From: Pseudovibrio sp. M1P-2-3 | GTDB taxonomy: Bacteria; Pseudomonadota; Alphaproteobacteria; Rhizobiales; Stappiaceae | NCBI RefSeq assembly: GCF_031501865.1 | Contig: NZ_JARRCW010000001.1 | Coordinates: forward strand, 3,806,501 to 3,870,500 | Direction of reading: 5' to 3' | DNA: 64,000 bases | Part shown: piece by piece, positions 32,841-41,343 of the stretch | Layout: the number at the start of each line of letters is the position of its first letter | How positions within the stretch are numbered: position 1 is the first letter of the stretch | The notes under the pieces: model-generated | What the model was told of the DNA's origin: nothing | What the model saw: the letters and a program-made list of their open reading frames with translations, nothing else | Database searches by the model: none | Made by a program: the position numbers and the translations under genes

Positions 32841-33279
32841 AGATTCACCTAAAATTGATTGATTAAAACATCCAAATTCTAACGCGATTTATACCGCATA
32901 GGCAAACCACAGGTAGCAATATCCCCTTCCCTTCCGGATTCCGGATCTGCGCTCCGCTTGCCCGGAATGACGGTGCAAAGAAGTTGGAGGTCCGCGTTTT
33001 GAGCCGATACCAACTCAACTTACTCCGGCGTCATTCCGGCCTCCGAGCCGGAATCCAGTCTCTTAAACCTATCTGTTCTCTAAGAAATTACCTAGATTTA
33101 CGCGCACCAGAAAGATTAATAGACCGTAACAAAGTTGGGATGATCAATCAGGCGTTGCTTTACCTGAGGTGCCTCTGACTTTAGGTGGGATACCTTGGTG
33201 TTTCCAATCAAGCTCCTCTATCAGGTGAGCTTCAAACCCCAAAAACAATATTTACCTCGACACTCGCTTGGAAAACTCT
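32841..33279. other. 439-nt intergenic region with palindromic repeats
   Basis: Contains repeat copy 3 (32931-33060); the remainder is AT-rich and should hold promoters for the KAP gene and the lipoprotein. A 64-codon frame at 32984 is the translation of the repeat and is not counted as a gene. Confidence 0.55.
32931..33060 (+). repeat. Extragenic palindromic repeat, copy 3 (double unit)
   Basis: Two hairpins: ATTCCGG (32938-32944) with CCGGAAT (32962-32968), whose loop carries GGATCTGCGCTCCGCTTG, and ATTCCGGC (33033-33040) with GCCGGAAT (33047-33054). The first unit shares its loop pattern with the copies at 5498, 20505 and 33862. Confidence 0.78.
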
Positions 33280-33816
33280 ATGCGCTTAAAGCTAGTTCTC
33301 TCCCTTTTCTCCCTTGTTCTCCTTTCCGCTTGCGGCAGCATTGGCTCTGGGAATGTTCAGCAAATGGGAGAGGAAACACTCGGTTCCTATAAAGTTAACT
33401 GGATGATCATTCCGGAAATGAAGCCTGTTCCGAAGGACAGACTCACCCCACTGCTGTTTTCGTTTTACTACGCAAAGCCCTATGCCGGTGCGAAGATCAC
33501 AGAAGAGGATTGGGAACGGGAGGCAGCACACCTCAAATTGGACCTCGCTTTTGTTAAAAAATACATTCACACCGGACAAGTTTACAAAACGCGAGCGGGC
33601 CGGCTTGCAAGTTGCACCTATGATGCAATCGAAAAAGGCTTCTGTGGCCCTAAACTGAAACTGTCAGTGAGTGAGCGGGCAAAACTGGCGCAAAAGATAT
33701 TGGCCAATAACTCTAAATGCAATTGGGTAAGTTTGGACAGGACCTATAATATAAGAATGGCAAACGCATTTGGCGCACACAATGCAACTTTGCACGTTCG
33801 CGCCGACTGTAAATAG
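33280..33816 (+). CDS. Hypothetical lipoprotein
   Basis: A 178-residue protein with a lipoprotein signal, MRLKLVLSLFSLVLLSACGS, lipobox LSAC with Cys 18. The mature part is unknown to me; it contains four further Cys (in SCTYDAIEKGFCGPK, SKCNW and the C-terminal ADCK), suggesting two disulfides in the periplasm. The start at ATG 33280 is chosen over a TTG four codons earlier because it begins the signal. It stands alone between palindromic repeats. Confidence 0.7.
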   Translation: MRLKLVLSLFSLVLLSACGSIGSGNVQQMGEETLGSYKVNWMIIPEMKPVPKDRLTPLLFSFYYAKPYAGAKITEEDWEREAAHLKLDLAFVKKYIHTGQVYKTRAGRLASCTYDAIEKGFCGPKLKLSVSERAKLAQKILANNSKCNWVSLDRTYNIRMANAFGAHNATLHVRADCK

Positions 33817-33861
33817 GCATCACATCACAAGCAAGCGTCCCCTGCTCTGACACTTTCTAAC

Positions 33862-33890
33862 CCCCGGATCAGCGCTTCGCTTGTCCGGGG
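33862..33890 (+). repeat. Extragenic palindromic repeat, copy 4
   Basis: Stem CCCCGGA (33862-33868) with TCCGGGG (33884-33890); loop TCAGCGCTTCGCTTG as in the other copies. It follows the lipoprotein gene, with TTGTGTTT after it, so it may double as a weak terminator. Confidence 0.72.
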
Positions 33891-34055
33891 TTGTGTTTAC
33901 CGCCCGAGGTTATCAAGGTTCCAGCGCTATTTCAAAGTAACACAACTGGTATATTTCGTTACACAATTATATTGGACTTCGATAAGACCATAAAATAGCC
34001 TGTCCCAAATTTGGTTAGCTTTGTGTCACCTCATGCACGGATCGGTGGCAAAGTT

Positions 34056-34613
34056 ATGGATCGGGACACTGTTATGGACAAAAATTCACCACGCCTTTCA
34101 GGCATCACCAGAAGCCTTCACTGGATTGTAGGGCTCACCATGATGGCCCTTTTCGCCGTAGGATATTACATTGACTTTAGCGGAGACAAGTCCTTGATCT
34201 CTTTGCACAAGGCAGTGGGTTCCGTTATCCTTATGTTTGCTATTGCACGTATTTTGTGGCGAGTGGCCGAGGGTTGGCCCAGTTCACTTCCCACCCACAA
34301 CAGCTTGGAAAAGCTTCTTTCCCGCGTTGTGAAATGGGTTTTGATCTCCGGTAGCCTGCTGATGCCGCTTTCCGGCGTTTTGGGAAGTATCGCTGGCGGG
34401 CGTGGCTGGTCGTTGCTGGGTCTCACCATTGTACCAAGCAACGGAACTGGCCGCGATGCAGTGGCTCTGAGCTCCGAAGCTGCTCAATTCTTAGGTGGTA
34501 TGCATTCCGTTGTTGCCTACATTGTTGTGGCAGCCCTTGCTTTGCACATCGTCGGCGCATTCAAGCACCATATCATCGACAAGGATGACACCTTAAAACG
34601 TATGGGCGTCTAA
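34056..34613 (+). CDS. Cytochrome b561
   Basis: A 185-residue inner-membrane di-haem cytochrome b. Four hydrophobic helices are visible (about residues 20-38, 48-68, 95-115, 147-170), with the haem ligand His candidates in RSLHWIVG, SLHKAVGS, GMHSVVAY and LALHIVGAFKHH. This is the CybB family, which oxidises ubiquinol or superoxide in the membrane. Starts at 34056 (GGTGG 8 nt upstream) or 34074 are both possible. It has its own terminator. Redox coupling to periplasmic enzymes such as the idr-type reductase is possible but not shown. Confidence 0.88.
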   Translation: MDRDTVMDKNSPRLSGITRSLHWIVGLTMMALFAVGYYIDFSGDKSLISLHKAVGSVILMFAIARILWRVAEGWPSSLPTHNSLEKLLSRVVKWVLISGSLLMPLSGVLGSIAGGRGWSLLGLTIVPSNGTGRDAVALSSEAAQFLGGMHSVVAYIVVAALALHIVGAFKHHIIDKDDTLKRMGV

Positions 34614-34634
34614 CGATAGAACGCGCTAGAGTTC

Positions 34635-34663
34635 AGGTGGAGAGCCCCCTCTCCACCTTTTTT
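34635..34663 (+). terminator. Intrinsic terminator after cytochrome b561
   Basis: 10-bp stem AGGTGGAGAG/CTCTCCACCT with a CCCC loop, followed by TTTTTT. Confidence 0.93.
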
Positions 34664-34825
34664 AAAGAGCACAATCACCCCATCATCAGGCTGTGTGCAC
34701 CTGCACCACTTTAAAAGAAAACTCCAAAATACTGTGGAATAAGATAATATATTTCCAACCAACCTCACTTTCGCGCAAGATTTACGTCATAGACGCTCCG
34801 GTGACTTTAACTGGAAAGAGACTTT

Positions 34826-35185
34826 ATGCGTATTCCATTTGTAAAAGCAGCACTTATCACAGCTGTTGCCACTCTCGGCTCTCTCACATCCGCTCAAGCA
34901 CTTGAGCTTGGCAGCGTCAAAGGCGTTTTCACAAACACTGAAGGTTTTGTGAAAAGCTTCGGCTTTTGTGGAGATGGAACGGGCGCAGTTGGTGAAGATG
35001 GTTTCATGACCAACAGAACCTACACTGTCAAAGACAATCTGGTACACGTAAATTCAAATGGCGCTTTCGTTTTCGAACTGAAAGAAGATGGCTCTGCCCT
35101 TTTGCCTGCCGATGACTTCACGCGCCAATGGGCCCACGCGGAGCCTTATGTCTTGGACGAGAAAACAACCATCAACTGCAACTAG
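34826..35185 (+). CDS. Small secreted protein of unknown function
   Basis: A 119-residue protein with a cleavable signal peptide (residues 1-25, ending SAQA before LELGS). The mature ~94 residues are rich in beta-type sequence, with two Cys (GFCGDG and the C-terminal NCN) that could pair. I do not recognise a family. GAAAGAG precedes the start. Monocistronic, followed by a terminator. Confidence 0.7.
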   Translation: MRIPFVKAALITAVATLGSLTSAQALELGSVKGVFTNTEGFVKSFGFCGDGTGAVGEDGFMTNRTYTVKDNLVHVNSNGAFVFELKEDGSALLPADDFTRQWAHAEPYVLDEKTTINCN

Positions 35186-35199
35186 AAGATCACGCACGC

Positions 35200-35235
35200 A
35201 AAGCACCCTGTGGCGCAGTCATTAGGGTGCTTTTC
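35200..35235 (+). terminator. Intrinsic terminator after the small secreted protein
   Basis: 10-bp stem AAAGCACCCT (35200-35209) with AGGGTGCTTT (35224-35233), 14-nt loop, T-rich tail. Confidence 0.88.
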
Positions 35236-35267
35236 CTTAGACGGATATTGGCCCAAGCTACTCAGCC

Positions 35268-35861
35268 CTAAAGCAGCACTTCCACCAGTTCGCGCAGTTG
35301 AGCCATCTGGTCCGCCTCACACGTGCTCTCACCGCACACTCGGCCAATAGCAACGTGCAATAGGAAAGCCCGCAGGGCACTGCCCAAAATACATGGATCA
35401 GCCGATCTGATGACGTCTCTGCGCTGCCCCAGCTCAACCCACGCGGTCAAAAGCTTTTGCTGGCGCACAACAACTGTATCAAACAGGTCTGCCCGATCAC
35501 TTCTTTTCCATCCCGCTTCATCAATGAACAAGCGCAGGAAGTGCGGCTGCTTTTCAAAGTAATTCAAGAACTTCGAAATAACGGTGATGATCTCTTCTTG
35601 CACATCACTGTCAGGTTCCACCGCTAAAGCTCTGGCCTCCAGCTCGTCCAAGCGTTCATTGAGATCTCTAAGGCCAATTTCCGCCAGCAGACCAAGCTTG
35701 TCAGAAAAGTGCGCGAAGATTGTCCCCTTGGAGACGTTTGCACTCTCCGCAATAGATTCCGTACTCACATTGTCAAAGTCGTCTGCTTCAAACATGGAGG
35801 TGGCCGCCTCCAGAATTCGCTCTCTGGTTTTCTGGGCGCGTTTTTGTGTGGCCTGTAACAT
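35268..35861 (-). CDS. TetR-family regulator, controls the adjacent flavoprotein gene
   Basis: A 197-residue TetR repressor. HTH at about residues 12-58: RERILEAATSMFEADDFDNV then STESIAESANVSKGTIFAHFSDK. The C-terminal domain is helical with no known ligand signature. It is divergent from the flavoprotein gene at 35967. Three TGAC-N4-GTCA boxes fill the space between them (35886-35949), the first 25 nt from this gene's start, so autorepression and repression of the neighbour are likely. The inducer may be a quinone or electrophile (inference from the target). Confidence 0.9.
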   Translation of the reverse strand: MLQATQKRAQKTRERILEAATSMFEADDFDNVSTESIAESANVSKGTIFAHFSDKLGLLAEIGLRDLNERLDELEARALAVEPDSDVQEEIITVISKFLNYFEKQPHFLRLFIDEAGWKRSDRADLFDTVVVRQQKLLTAWVELGQRRDVIRSADPCILGSALRAFLLHVAIGRVCGESTCEADQMAQLRELVEVLL

Positions 35862-35885
35862 CGCATTCCTTTTAATTCACTAAAG

Positions 35886-35949
35886 TGACTATGGTCAAAA
35901 AATTAATTGACTGCGGTCATTTTTCAATCTAACAAAATGACCGCAGTCA
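35886..35949. promoter_or_regulatory. Three operator boxes TGAC-N4-GTCA for the TetR regulator
   Basis: TGACTATGGTCA (35886-35897), TGACTGCGGTCA (35908-35919) and TGACCGCAGTCA (35938-35949). The last two are inverted copies of each other inside a larger inverted repeat (AATTGACTGCGGTCATTTT and its complement). Spacing between centres is 22 and 30 bp. Confidence 0.8.
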
Positions 35950-35966
35950 ATTTTGAGGTTGAAATA

Positions 35967-36569
35967 ATGAAAAAAATATTCGTTCTATCCGCTCACATGG
36001 GTGAAGGCCGGTTTGGTCAGGCACTGGCACAGGCTTATGTTGACGCCGCCAGAAAACACGGCGCTGACGTGCGGGTGATGCATGTGAAAGATATGGTGTT
36101 TGAGCCAAATCTTGTAACAGGCGATTTCTCTTCGAAGGCACCGCTGGAAGAGGATATCTTGCAGTTTCAGGAGAATTTGAAGTGGTGCGATCACTGGACC
36201 AGCGTCTACCCACTATGGTGGGGCGGAATGCCGGGGAAGATGAAGTCACTTCTCGATAGATCCCTGCTTCCCGGCTTTGCTTTCAGTTTCGATGGAAACA
36301 CGGAAGTCCCTACCCAGCATCTGAAAGGGCGCTCCGCCCGTATCCTGCTCACCGCAGATACCGCACAAGAATTCTTTGAAGGCCCTTATGACTCTGCCCA
36401 TCATAAGGTCATGAAAAATCAGATTTTGGACTACATCGGTTTTGAGCAAAACGATTTCAATCTGTTCTCCCCAGTGGTCAGCTCCAGCGATGACCAAAGA
36501 GCCCAGTGGCTTGAAAAAGCGAGCACCCTTGGCGTACTTGATACGAAACAAATTGCTCACGCAGATTGA
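35967..36569 (+). CDS. NAD(P)H:quinone reductase-like flavoprotein (flavodoxin fold)
   Basis: A 200-residue flavodoxin-fold protein. Seen: MKKIFVLSAHMGEGRFGQALAQAY at the N-terminus, where the FMN/FAD phosphate loop sits, VYPLWWGGMPGKMKSLLDR (typical of NQO/MdaB-type enzymes) and GFAFSFDG. The family reduces quinones by two electrons. The frame begins earlier at 35907, but that extension is only the translation of the operator repeats; ATG 35967 has GAGG upstream. Single target of the divergent TetR regulator. Confidence 0.87.
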   Translation: MKKIFVLSAHMGEGRFGQALAQAYVDAARKHGADVRVMHVKDMVFEPNLVTGDFSSKAPLEEDILQFQENLKWCDHWTSVYPLWWGGMPGKMKSLLDRSLLPGFAFSFDGNTEVPTQHLKGRSARILLTADTAQEFFEGPYDSAHHKVMKNQILDYIGFEQNDFNLFSPVVSSSDDQRAQWLEKASTLGVLDTKQIAHAD

Positions 36570-36620
36570 AGCTCGGCCAGCAGGTATTGTAAGCGGCTGC
36601 AATACCTGCTGGCTGTACAC

Positions 36621-38822
36621 TTATGCCGCCGTTTTGCGCGCATCCAGTGAGAGCCGTAGAACGCGGGATAGTTCTGCTACTTCCACCGGCTTATCAAGGT
36701 GGAATACGTTTTCCAGATCCCCGCGCGCTTCTGCCTCTGCCCGATATGCACTGCACAGCACAACGGGTAGAGAGGGGCGAACTTTGCGCAGGGCTTCAAT
36801 CAACTCCGGTCCGCTCATTTCCGGCATCATAAAATCTACAAATAATCCCGCGTATTTGTCGGGTGCGGCTTTGAAAGCGGCCTTTGCCAGCAATGGATCA
36901 CTATAGGCCTCCACCTGATAGCCGAGGCGTTGCAAAATCCGCCGGATCACCGAGAGCACATCCTCTTCATCATCCACCAGCAAAATGCTTTCGCGTCCGG
37001 TGGCAATGGCTTTCTCCGCCGGGCGTTCCACACTGGCATTTTGCAGCTCGGGAAACTCTAGCTCAAATACGGTTCCAGCTCCCGGTGCTGTGTTCAGCGT
37101 CACTGTGCCATTCAGGTCTTCCACCGAGTTGCGCACCACAGCAAGGCCCAGCCCCGTTCCTTTGCCCACCGGTTTGGTGGAGAAAAACGGATCAAAAACC
37201 TTGGACGCAACATGCTCGGACATGCCCGGCCCATCGTCACACACCTGCAAACGCAGGTCGGACTTACCTTTGTGCTCATTGGAAGACACACGCGCCAGAT
37301 GAATGGTAATTTTGCCCGCTTCACCACTGAACGCCTCTGCCGCGTTGCGAGCCAGATTCAAAACAATCTGGTGCAGCACAGTCGGGTCTGCATCAATAAG
37401 CCCGTCCTTACAGTCGCTGGTCATAGTGAGGCGAACATTGGACGGAATGGAGGCACGCAACAAGGCCAAAATGCCTTCCACTTCATCATTCAGGTTCAGG
37501 CTGCGCGTGCGCGTTGGTTGTTTTCTGGCAAAGGTGAGCAACTGACGAATAAGCCCCTGTGCCCGTTTGGAGGCAATCTCCACATGACCAAGGGACTCGT
37601 CAATTTCCTCTTGAGGGTCTCCGTCTTCCAATCCCATGCGGGCCAGCTGGATATTTCCCATAATCGTCATCAAAACATTGTTGAAATCATGGGCCACACC
37701 GCCAGCTAATAAAGCAACCGCTTCCATTTTCTGAGCGCGGGCAATTTGTTCACGGGCCAGTTTTTTTTCGGTGACATCCTCACCAATACCGATGTAGTTG
37801 ATCACCTGCCCTTCTTCATCCAGAAGCGGAAGAATGGAGGTTGCGACCCAGTAAAGATCACCGTTTTTCTTCTTGTTTTGGAAAACGCCACTCCAGTCCT
37901 TGCCATCACGCAGGCTCCGCCAAATTTCGGCATAAGTGTCGTCTGGAGTATGGCCGGATTTCAACAGCCGCGGAGTATTCCCACAGGCCTCTTCCTTACT
38001 ATAACCGGTCAGCTCAACGAACTTGCGGTTCACATATGCAATGCAGCCTTTTACATCGGTGATGAAAATTGTTGTCGGGCTTTGTTCAACGGCCCGCGCT
38101 AGCCGCTTTTCCGCATCCTGGGCCCTTTTGCGTTCTCCCAACTCACGCTTGAGCCGTTCTGTTGCAGCAAGCGCGCTGGAAACAAGCGTATGCATCAGCA
38201 CCATCAGCACAAATGCGGCGACCACCAACACCACTAAGATAAAGGAAACAGTGCGAACCAGAGACTCCCCTTCACTAATGGCGGAAACAATGCCCTGTAG
38301 ATTGCTGTTGCGCCTCTCCCGCCAGTTATGTTCAAGAGCGGTTAAAGCAGAAAAGGCCGCACTGTCATCCACACGCACCAGCCGATCAGTTTCCTCAGCA
38401 CTCAAACCTTCGCGAATACTATGTTCAATCACGGGAATTTTCAGCGCATAGGCCTGCGCTACCAATTTGATCTGGGCAATAGCTTCCTTTTCAAGCGCAT
38501 TCGTCTGGTCAGCGCCGTAGTAATTCAGCGTGCGCATGACACCTTTGTAACTGCTCTCAAAACCCTTCCGGTACACACCGTCCTGCCGCAGCACGTAGTT
38601 TTTGAAGTTATGGATCATGCCGCCATAGCCAAAGTGGCCATAAAGCTCGCTGATCAAAACGCCCTTGTGCTCAGTCTCCACCGTGTAGGCAAGCCAGCTT
38701 TCCTTCATCTCGCTGAATTTCTTGGTGGTTTCATGCCCCAAATACAGCGCGGCAACAACAATGGCCACAAGAAGAAGTGCACTGGAAATGCCAATCCCGC
38801 GAGCCTTCAAGCTCCAGTTCAT
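36621..38822 (-). CDS. Membrane hybrid sensor histidine kinase
   Basis: A 733-residue kinase. TM1 at about residues 8-28 and TM2 at about 190-213 bound a ~160-residue periplasmic sensor containing the FGYGGMIHNFKNYVLR stretch found in many sensor proteins. After them: a PAS domain (about 240-360; PTTIFITDVKGCIAYVNRKF), the phospho-acceptor His in GGVAHDFNNVLMTIM, an ATPase domain (NLARNAAEAF, DDGPGM, GTGLGLAVV) and a C-terminal receiver with Asp in LFVDFMMPEMSG. ATG 38822 is preferred to the frame start at 38915. Divergent from the OmpR-type regulator with a shared FNR box, so the two likely form one phosphorelay. The signal is unknown. Confidence 0.88.
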   Translation of the reverse strand: MNWSLKARGIGISSALLLVAIVVAALYLGHETTKKFSEMKESWLAYTVETEHKGVLISELYGHFGYGGMIHNFKNYVLRQDGVYRKGFESSYKGVMRTLNYYGADQTNALEKEAIAQIKLVAQAYALKIPVIEHSIREGLSAEETDRLVRVDDSAAFSALTALEHNWRERRNSNLQGIVSAISEGESLVRTVSFILVVLVVAAFVLMVLMHTLVSSALAATERLKRELGERKRAQDAEKRLARAVEQSPTTIFITDVKGCIAYVNRKFVELTGYSKEEACGNTPRLLKSGHTPDDTYAEIWRSLRDGKDWSGVFQNKKKNGDLYWVATSILPLLDEEGQVINYIGIGEDVTEKKLAREQIARAQKMEAVALLAGGVAHDFNNVLMTIMGNIQLARMGLEDGDPQEEIDESLGHVEIASKRAQGLIRQLLTFARKQPTRTRSLNLNDEVEGILALLRASIPSNVRLTMTSDCKDGLIDADPTVLHQIVLNLARNAAEAFSGEAGKITIHLARVSSNEHKGKSDLRLQVCDDGPGMSEHVASKVFDPFFSTKPVGKGTGLGLAVVRNSVEDLNGTVTLNTAPGAGTVFELEFPELQNASVERPAEKAIATGRESILLVDDEEDVLSVIRRILQRLGYQVEAYSDPLLAKAAFKAAPDKYAGLFVDFMMPEMSGPELIEALRKVRPSLPVVLCSAYRAEAEARGDLENVFHLDKPVEVAELSRVLRLSLDARKTAA

Positions 38823-38931
38823 TACCCGTTCTTTCTGTTTCAAGTAACACCCTCTCTGCGCAGGGCTACATCCGCAGCAAGTCAGCTTGACCAGCATCCG
38901 CCCTTCATGACCCACCTGCTATCAGGTGGAT

Positions 38932-38945
38932 TTGATCCAAATCAA
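38932..38945. promoter_or_regulatory. Perfect FNR/Anr box between the kinase and regulator genes
   Basis: TTGAT-CCAA-ATCAA, a full match to the consensus. It lies 110 nt from the kinase start and 111 nt from the regulator start, so either or both promoters may respond to oxygen. Confidence 0.82.
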
Positions 38946-39055
38946 GGTTTGATAGTATTTTAACCCTAGGGTGTTTGTGCTAAACGCACCCAACCACATT
39001 TTGGCGGCACGCCATTTTTCTCGTTTAAATTGGTTCATTGGAAGGCAGCAGGCGC

Positions 39056-39823
39056 ATGGGGCAGGATCATATTCTAATTGTGGATGATGACCCGCAAATC
39101 ACCTCATATCTGGAGCGCTATCTGGTCAAGCAGAACTATATAGTTTCCTGCGCTGCCAGTGCTTCGGAAATGGATCGTATCCTGCAAAAGAACAAGGTGG
39201 ACCTGTGCATTCTCGACATCGGCCTGCCGGATAAAGACGGGTTTGAAGTCACAAGGGATATTCGCGCAAAATCCAATCTGCCTATTGTAGTGCTCAGCGG
39301 ACGGGACGACCCGTTTGACCGCGTTGTGGGGCTGGAATTTGGCGCAGATGATTACATGGCCAAGCCCTTTGAAGCGCGAGAACTGCTTGCCCGCATCAAA
39401 TCGGTGCTGCGCCGGTGCAAGGTGGAGCCTCTGGTGGAGAAAGAAACCACCGAAACCGTTCCCTTACTTCAATTTGGCAATTGGCTTCTGAATACGCGGG
39501 ACAGGACCTTGCGCGAGCAAGATACCTCCCATGACATGCCCATCACCACAACCGAGTTCGACCTGCTTTACACTATGGTCAAACATCCGCACACAGTTCT
39601 CAACCGCAACCAGTTACTGGACAATGCCCGCGGACGCGAGGCTTACCCCGGCGATCGGACCATTGATGTGCATGTGATGCGCCTGCGCAAAAAAATCGAG
39701 CCGGACCCGTCCAACCCTATCTACATCAAAACCATCCACGGCATCGGCTATTGCTTCACCGCCAATGTAACGAGAACCTTACAAACCCCGACGGGCGAAC
39801 AGGCTGCGATCAACGCAGCTTGA
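39056..39823 (+). CDS. OmpR-family response regulator
   Basis: A 255-residue regulator. Receiver domain: HILIVDDDPQITSYLERYL (acidic pair), phospho-acceptor Asp in LCILDIGLPDKDGFEV (about residue 53), VVLSGRDD and the Lys of ADDYMAKPFE. The winged helix (about 150-235) includes TTEFDLLYTMVKHPHTVLNR and GDRTIDVHVMRLRKKIEPDP, then IKTIHGIGYCF. The general type is TorR/OmpR. The frame opens at a TTG at 39038; ATG 39056 is preferred because MGQDHILIVDDD is the normal receiver start. Partner is the divergent hybrid kinase. Confidence 0.9.
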   Translation: MGQDHILIVDDDPQITSYLERYLVKQNYIVSCAASASEMDRILQKNKVDLCILDIGLPDKDGFEVTRDIRAKSNLPIVVLSGRDDPFDRVVGLEFGADDYMAKPFEARELLARIKSVLRRCKVEPLVEKETTETVPLLQFGNWLLNTRDRTLREQDTSHDMPITTTEFDLLYTMVKHPHTVLNRNQLLDNARGREAYPGDRTIDVHVMRLRKKIEPDPSNPIYIKTIHGIGYCFTANVTRTLQTPTGEQAAINAA

Positions 39824-39908
39824 GTGAACAGTAAAAATTGCCAGAGTACGCGAGGCAAAAACTATCTTTCCGCCCATTCATTCTGCACGGTTTCGGGTAC
39901 AAAGAGCT

Positions 39909-40301
39909 ATGAGAAAACAGTATCACTCCCGAAAAATTGGAGCGGACCTCTACGTATGGGATGTTCATCAACTGGTCCGCAAATCAAAAAATCTCAGGGC
40001 TTTCCATCTGCCCTTGAGCGAAATCACCGAACTTGATGAAAACTGGTGGTATGACGATGGAAAGTCTTTGCCAACACCGCGCGCTATTGCTGCTCACATA
40101 GCTCTTGTTGCGCAGACGGATCTCAAGCACCCGATCATCCTATGTCAGAACGGACGGCTGATGGATGGCATGCACAGGGCTGTGAAGGCTCTCACACAAC
40201 AAAGAAGCACCATCCTTGCCATCCGGTTCCCTCACACACCAGAGCCAGACTATATCAATGTAAATCTGGAGAACCTACCCTACCCCGACGAGGACGTATA
40301 A
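39909..40301 (+). CDS. ParB-like small protein
   Basis: A 130-residue cytoplasmic protein. It contains HPIILCQNGRLMDGMHRAVKAL, like the ParB/Srx-type DGxHR motif (DGMHR here), with the rest lacking an HTH. It is therefore a single ParB-nuclease-like domain protein of unknown use, not a partitioning protein. It follows the response regulator by 85 nt on the same strand and may be co-transcribed. Weak SD (GAGCT). Confidence 0.6.
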   Translation: MRKQYHSRKIGADLYVWDVHQLVRKSKNLRAFHLPLSEITELDENWWYDDGKSLPTPRAIAAHIALVAQTDLKHPIILCQNGRLMDGMHRAVKALTQQRSTILAIRFPHTPEPDYINVNLENLPYPDEDV

Positions 40302-40315
40302 CCGCTAGTATTGCT

Positions 40316-40738
40316 TCAGCGGAGAAACTGAGCCATTCCAACGCTCTTGGGCGCCGTTTCCTTAAACCCGTAACGCTCATAAAACGTGTTGGCGGGCACA
40401 TCGGCCATCAAGCTCACATAGGCAGGCCGATGAGGGATTTCACTCAAATATTCCATCAAAGCATCCATGATTTGCTTGCCGAGACCCTTTCCCTGATGTT
40501 CAGGTTCCACAGCGATATCAACCACCTGAAAAAAGCAGCCACCATCTCCCACAATACGCCCCATGCCAATGACCTGATCACGATGGAAAACCGATACAGC
40601 AAACAGCGTTCCCTTCAATCCAAGTTCAGCAGCTTTTTCCCCAAACGCACTCAAGCCAGCGTTTTGGCGAATACGCAAATAATCTTCAACATTTGGCACT
40701 TGAGCTAGAAGGCGATATTCATCTATTTCCTGCAGCAT
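40316..40738 (-). CDS. GNAT-family N-acetyltransferase
   Basis: A 140-residue acetyltransferase with the acetyl-CoA loop VVDIAVEPEHQGKGLGKQIMDALMEYL (first part: Q/R-x-x-G-x-G as QGKGLG) and the C-terminal NTFYERYGFKET. No substrate-specific feature is visible. Convergent with the ParB-like gene (14 nt apart). Confidence 0.85.
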   Translation of the reverse strand: MLQEIDEYRLLAQVPNVEDYLRIRQNAGLSAFGEKAAELGLKGTLFAVSVFHRDQVIGMGRIVGDGGCFFQVVDIAVEPEHQGKGLGKQIMDALMEYLSEIPHRPAYVSLMADVPANTFYERYGFKETAPKSVGMAQFLR

Positions 40739-40759
40739 AATGGTAATCCGTTTTCAGAT

Positions 40760-40793
40760 AAAAAAGCCGCCTTCCACAGAATGAAAAGCGGCT
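40760..40793 (-). terminator. Intrinsic terminator after the DUF805 gene
   Basis: On the minus strand: AGCCGC, 17-nt loop, GCGGCT, then TTTTTT. It is 35 nt after the DUF805 stop and just before the GNAT gene. Confidence 0.75.
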
Positions 40794-40828
40794 CATGAGC
40801 TATCATGCTCAAAAGAAAAAGGATAGAT

Positions 40829-41251
40829 CTACAGCTCTTTCGGGCTCGGACCGTATCTGTTTTCTCCCTCAGTTCCAGGAACGAGCAGAATTGCAAGGCT
40901 AAAAAGCCATCCGACATAAGGAATAAGCGTTATTAAAACAGTCCAGCCGCTCCAGCCAAAATCACGAACCCTTTGAGTTTGAACGGCAATGCTAGACACA
41001 GCTATAGCAAATAAAATCACAAATAGGGGAAGAAATACTACAACAAAAAAGATGCCTCCAGTATCAACCAGACTTTCAAACATCACCCCCAAGCCGCCCA
41101 ACAACATTCCCCCTACAAACACGACAAAAAGGGGCACAATCAGAATAGCAAGAGAGTACAGGAAATAACTCATCCTGTTTCTGCGGCCAGAAAACGAAAA
41201 CATATCTTCAAAAATTGGTTTGCCCATAATTCCCCTGAAATTGCTATTCAT
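40829..41251 (-). CDS. DUF805 membrane protein
   Basis: A 140-residue inner-membrane protein with three to four helices. It shows the DUF805 landmarks FSFSGRRNRMSYFLY, RVRDFGWSGW and the C-terminal GENRYGPSP. Function unknown. The start could be any of three Met (41251, 41227, 41203); the longest is given. Alone, with its own terminator. Confidence 0.85.
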   Translation of the reverse strand: MNSNFRGIMGKPIFEDMFSFSGRRNRMSYFLYSLAILIVPLFVVFVGGMLLGGLGVMFESLVDTGGIFFVVVFLPLFVILFAIAVSSIAVQTQRVRDFGWSGWTVLITLIPYVGWLFSLAILLVPGTEGENRYGPSPKEL

Positions 41252-41343
41252 AAATTCAGCGTGACTGACTAACAGCTATTTCCAAGGTTTCAATCAAATT
41301 TTAAAATATTTAAATATCTCGGTGTTGAAAATCACGTTACAGC

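Noticed and set aside
32984-33178. 64-codon frame reading RRHSGLRAGIQ
   Set aside because: Translation of the palindromic repeat; such spurious proteins recur wherever this repeat occurs.
35907-35966. N-terminal extension of the quinone reductase-like protein
   Set aside because: Made of operator repeats; a GAGG site supports ATG 35967.
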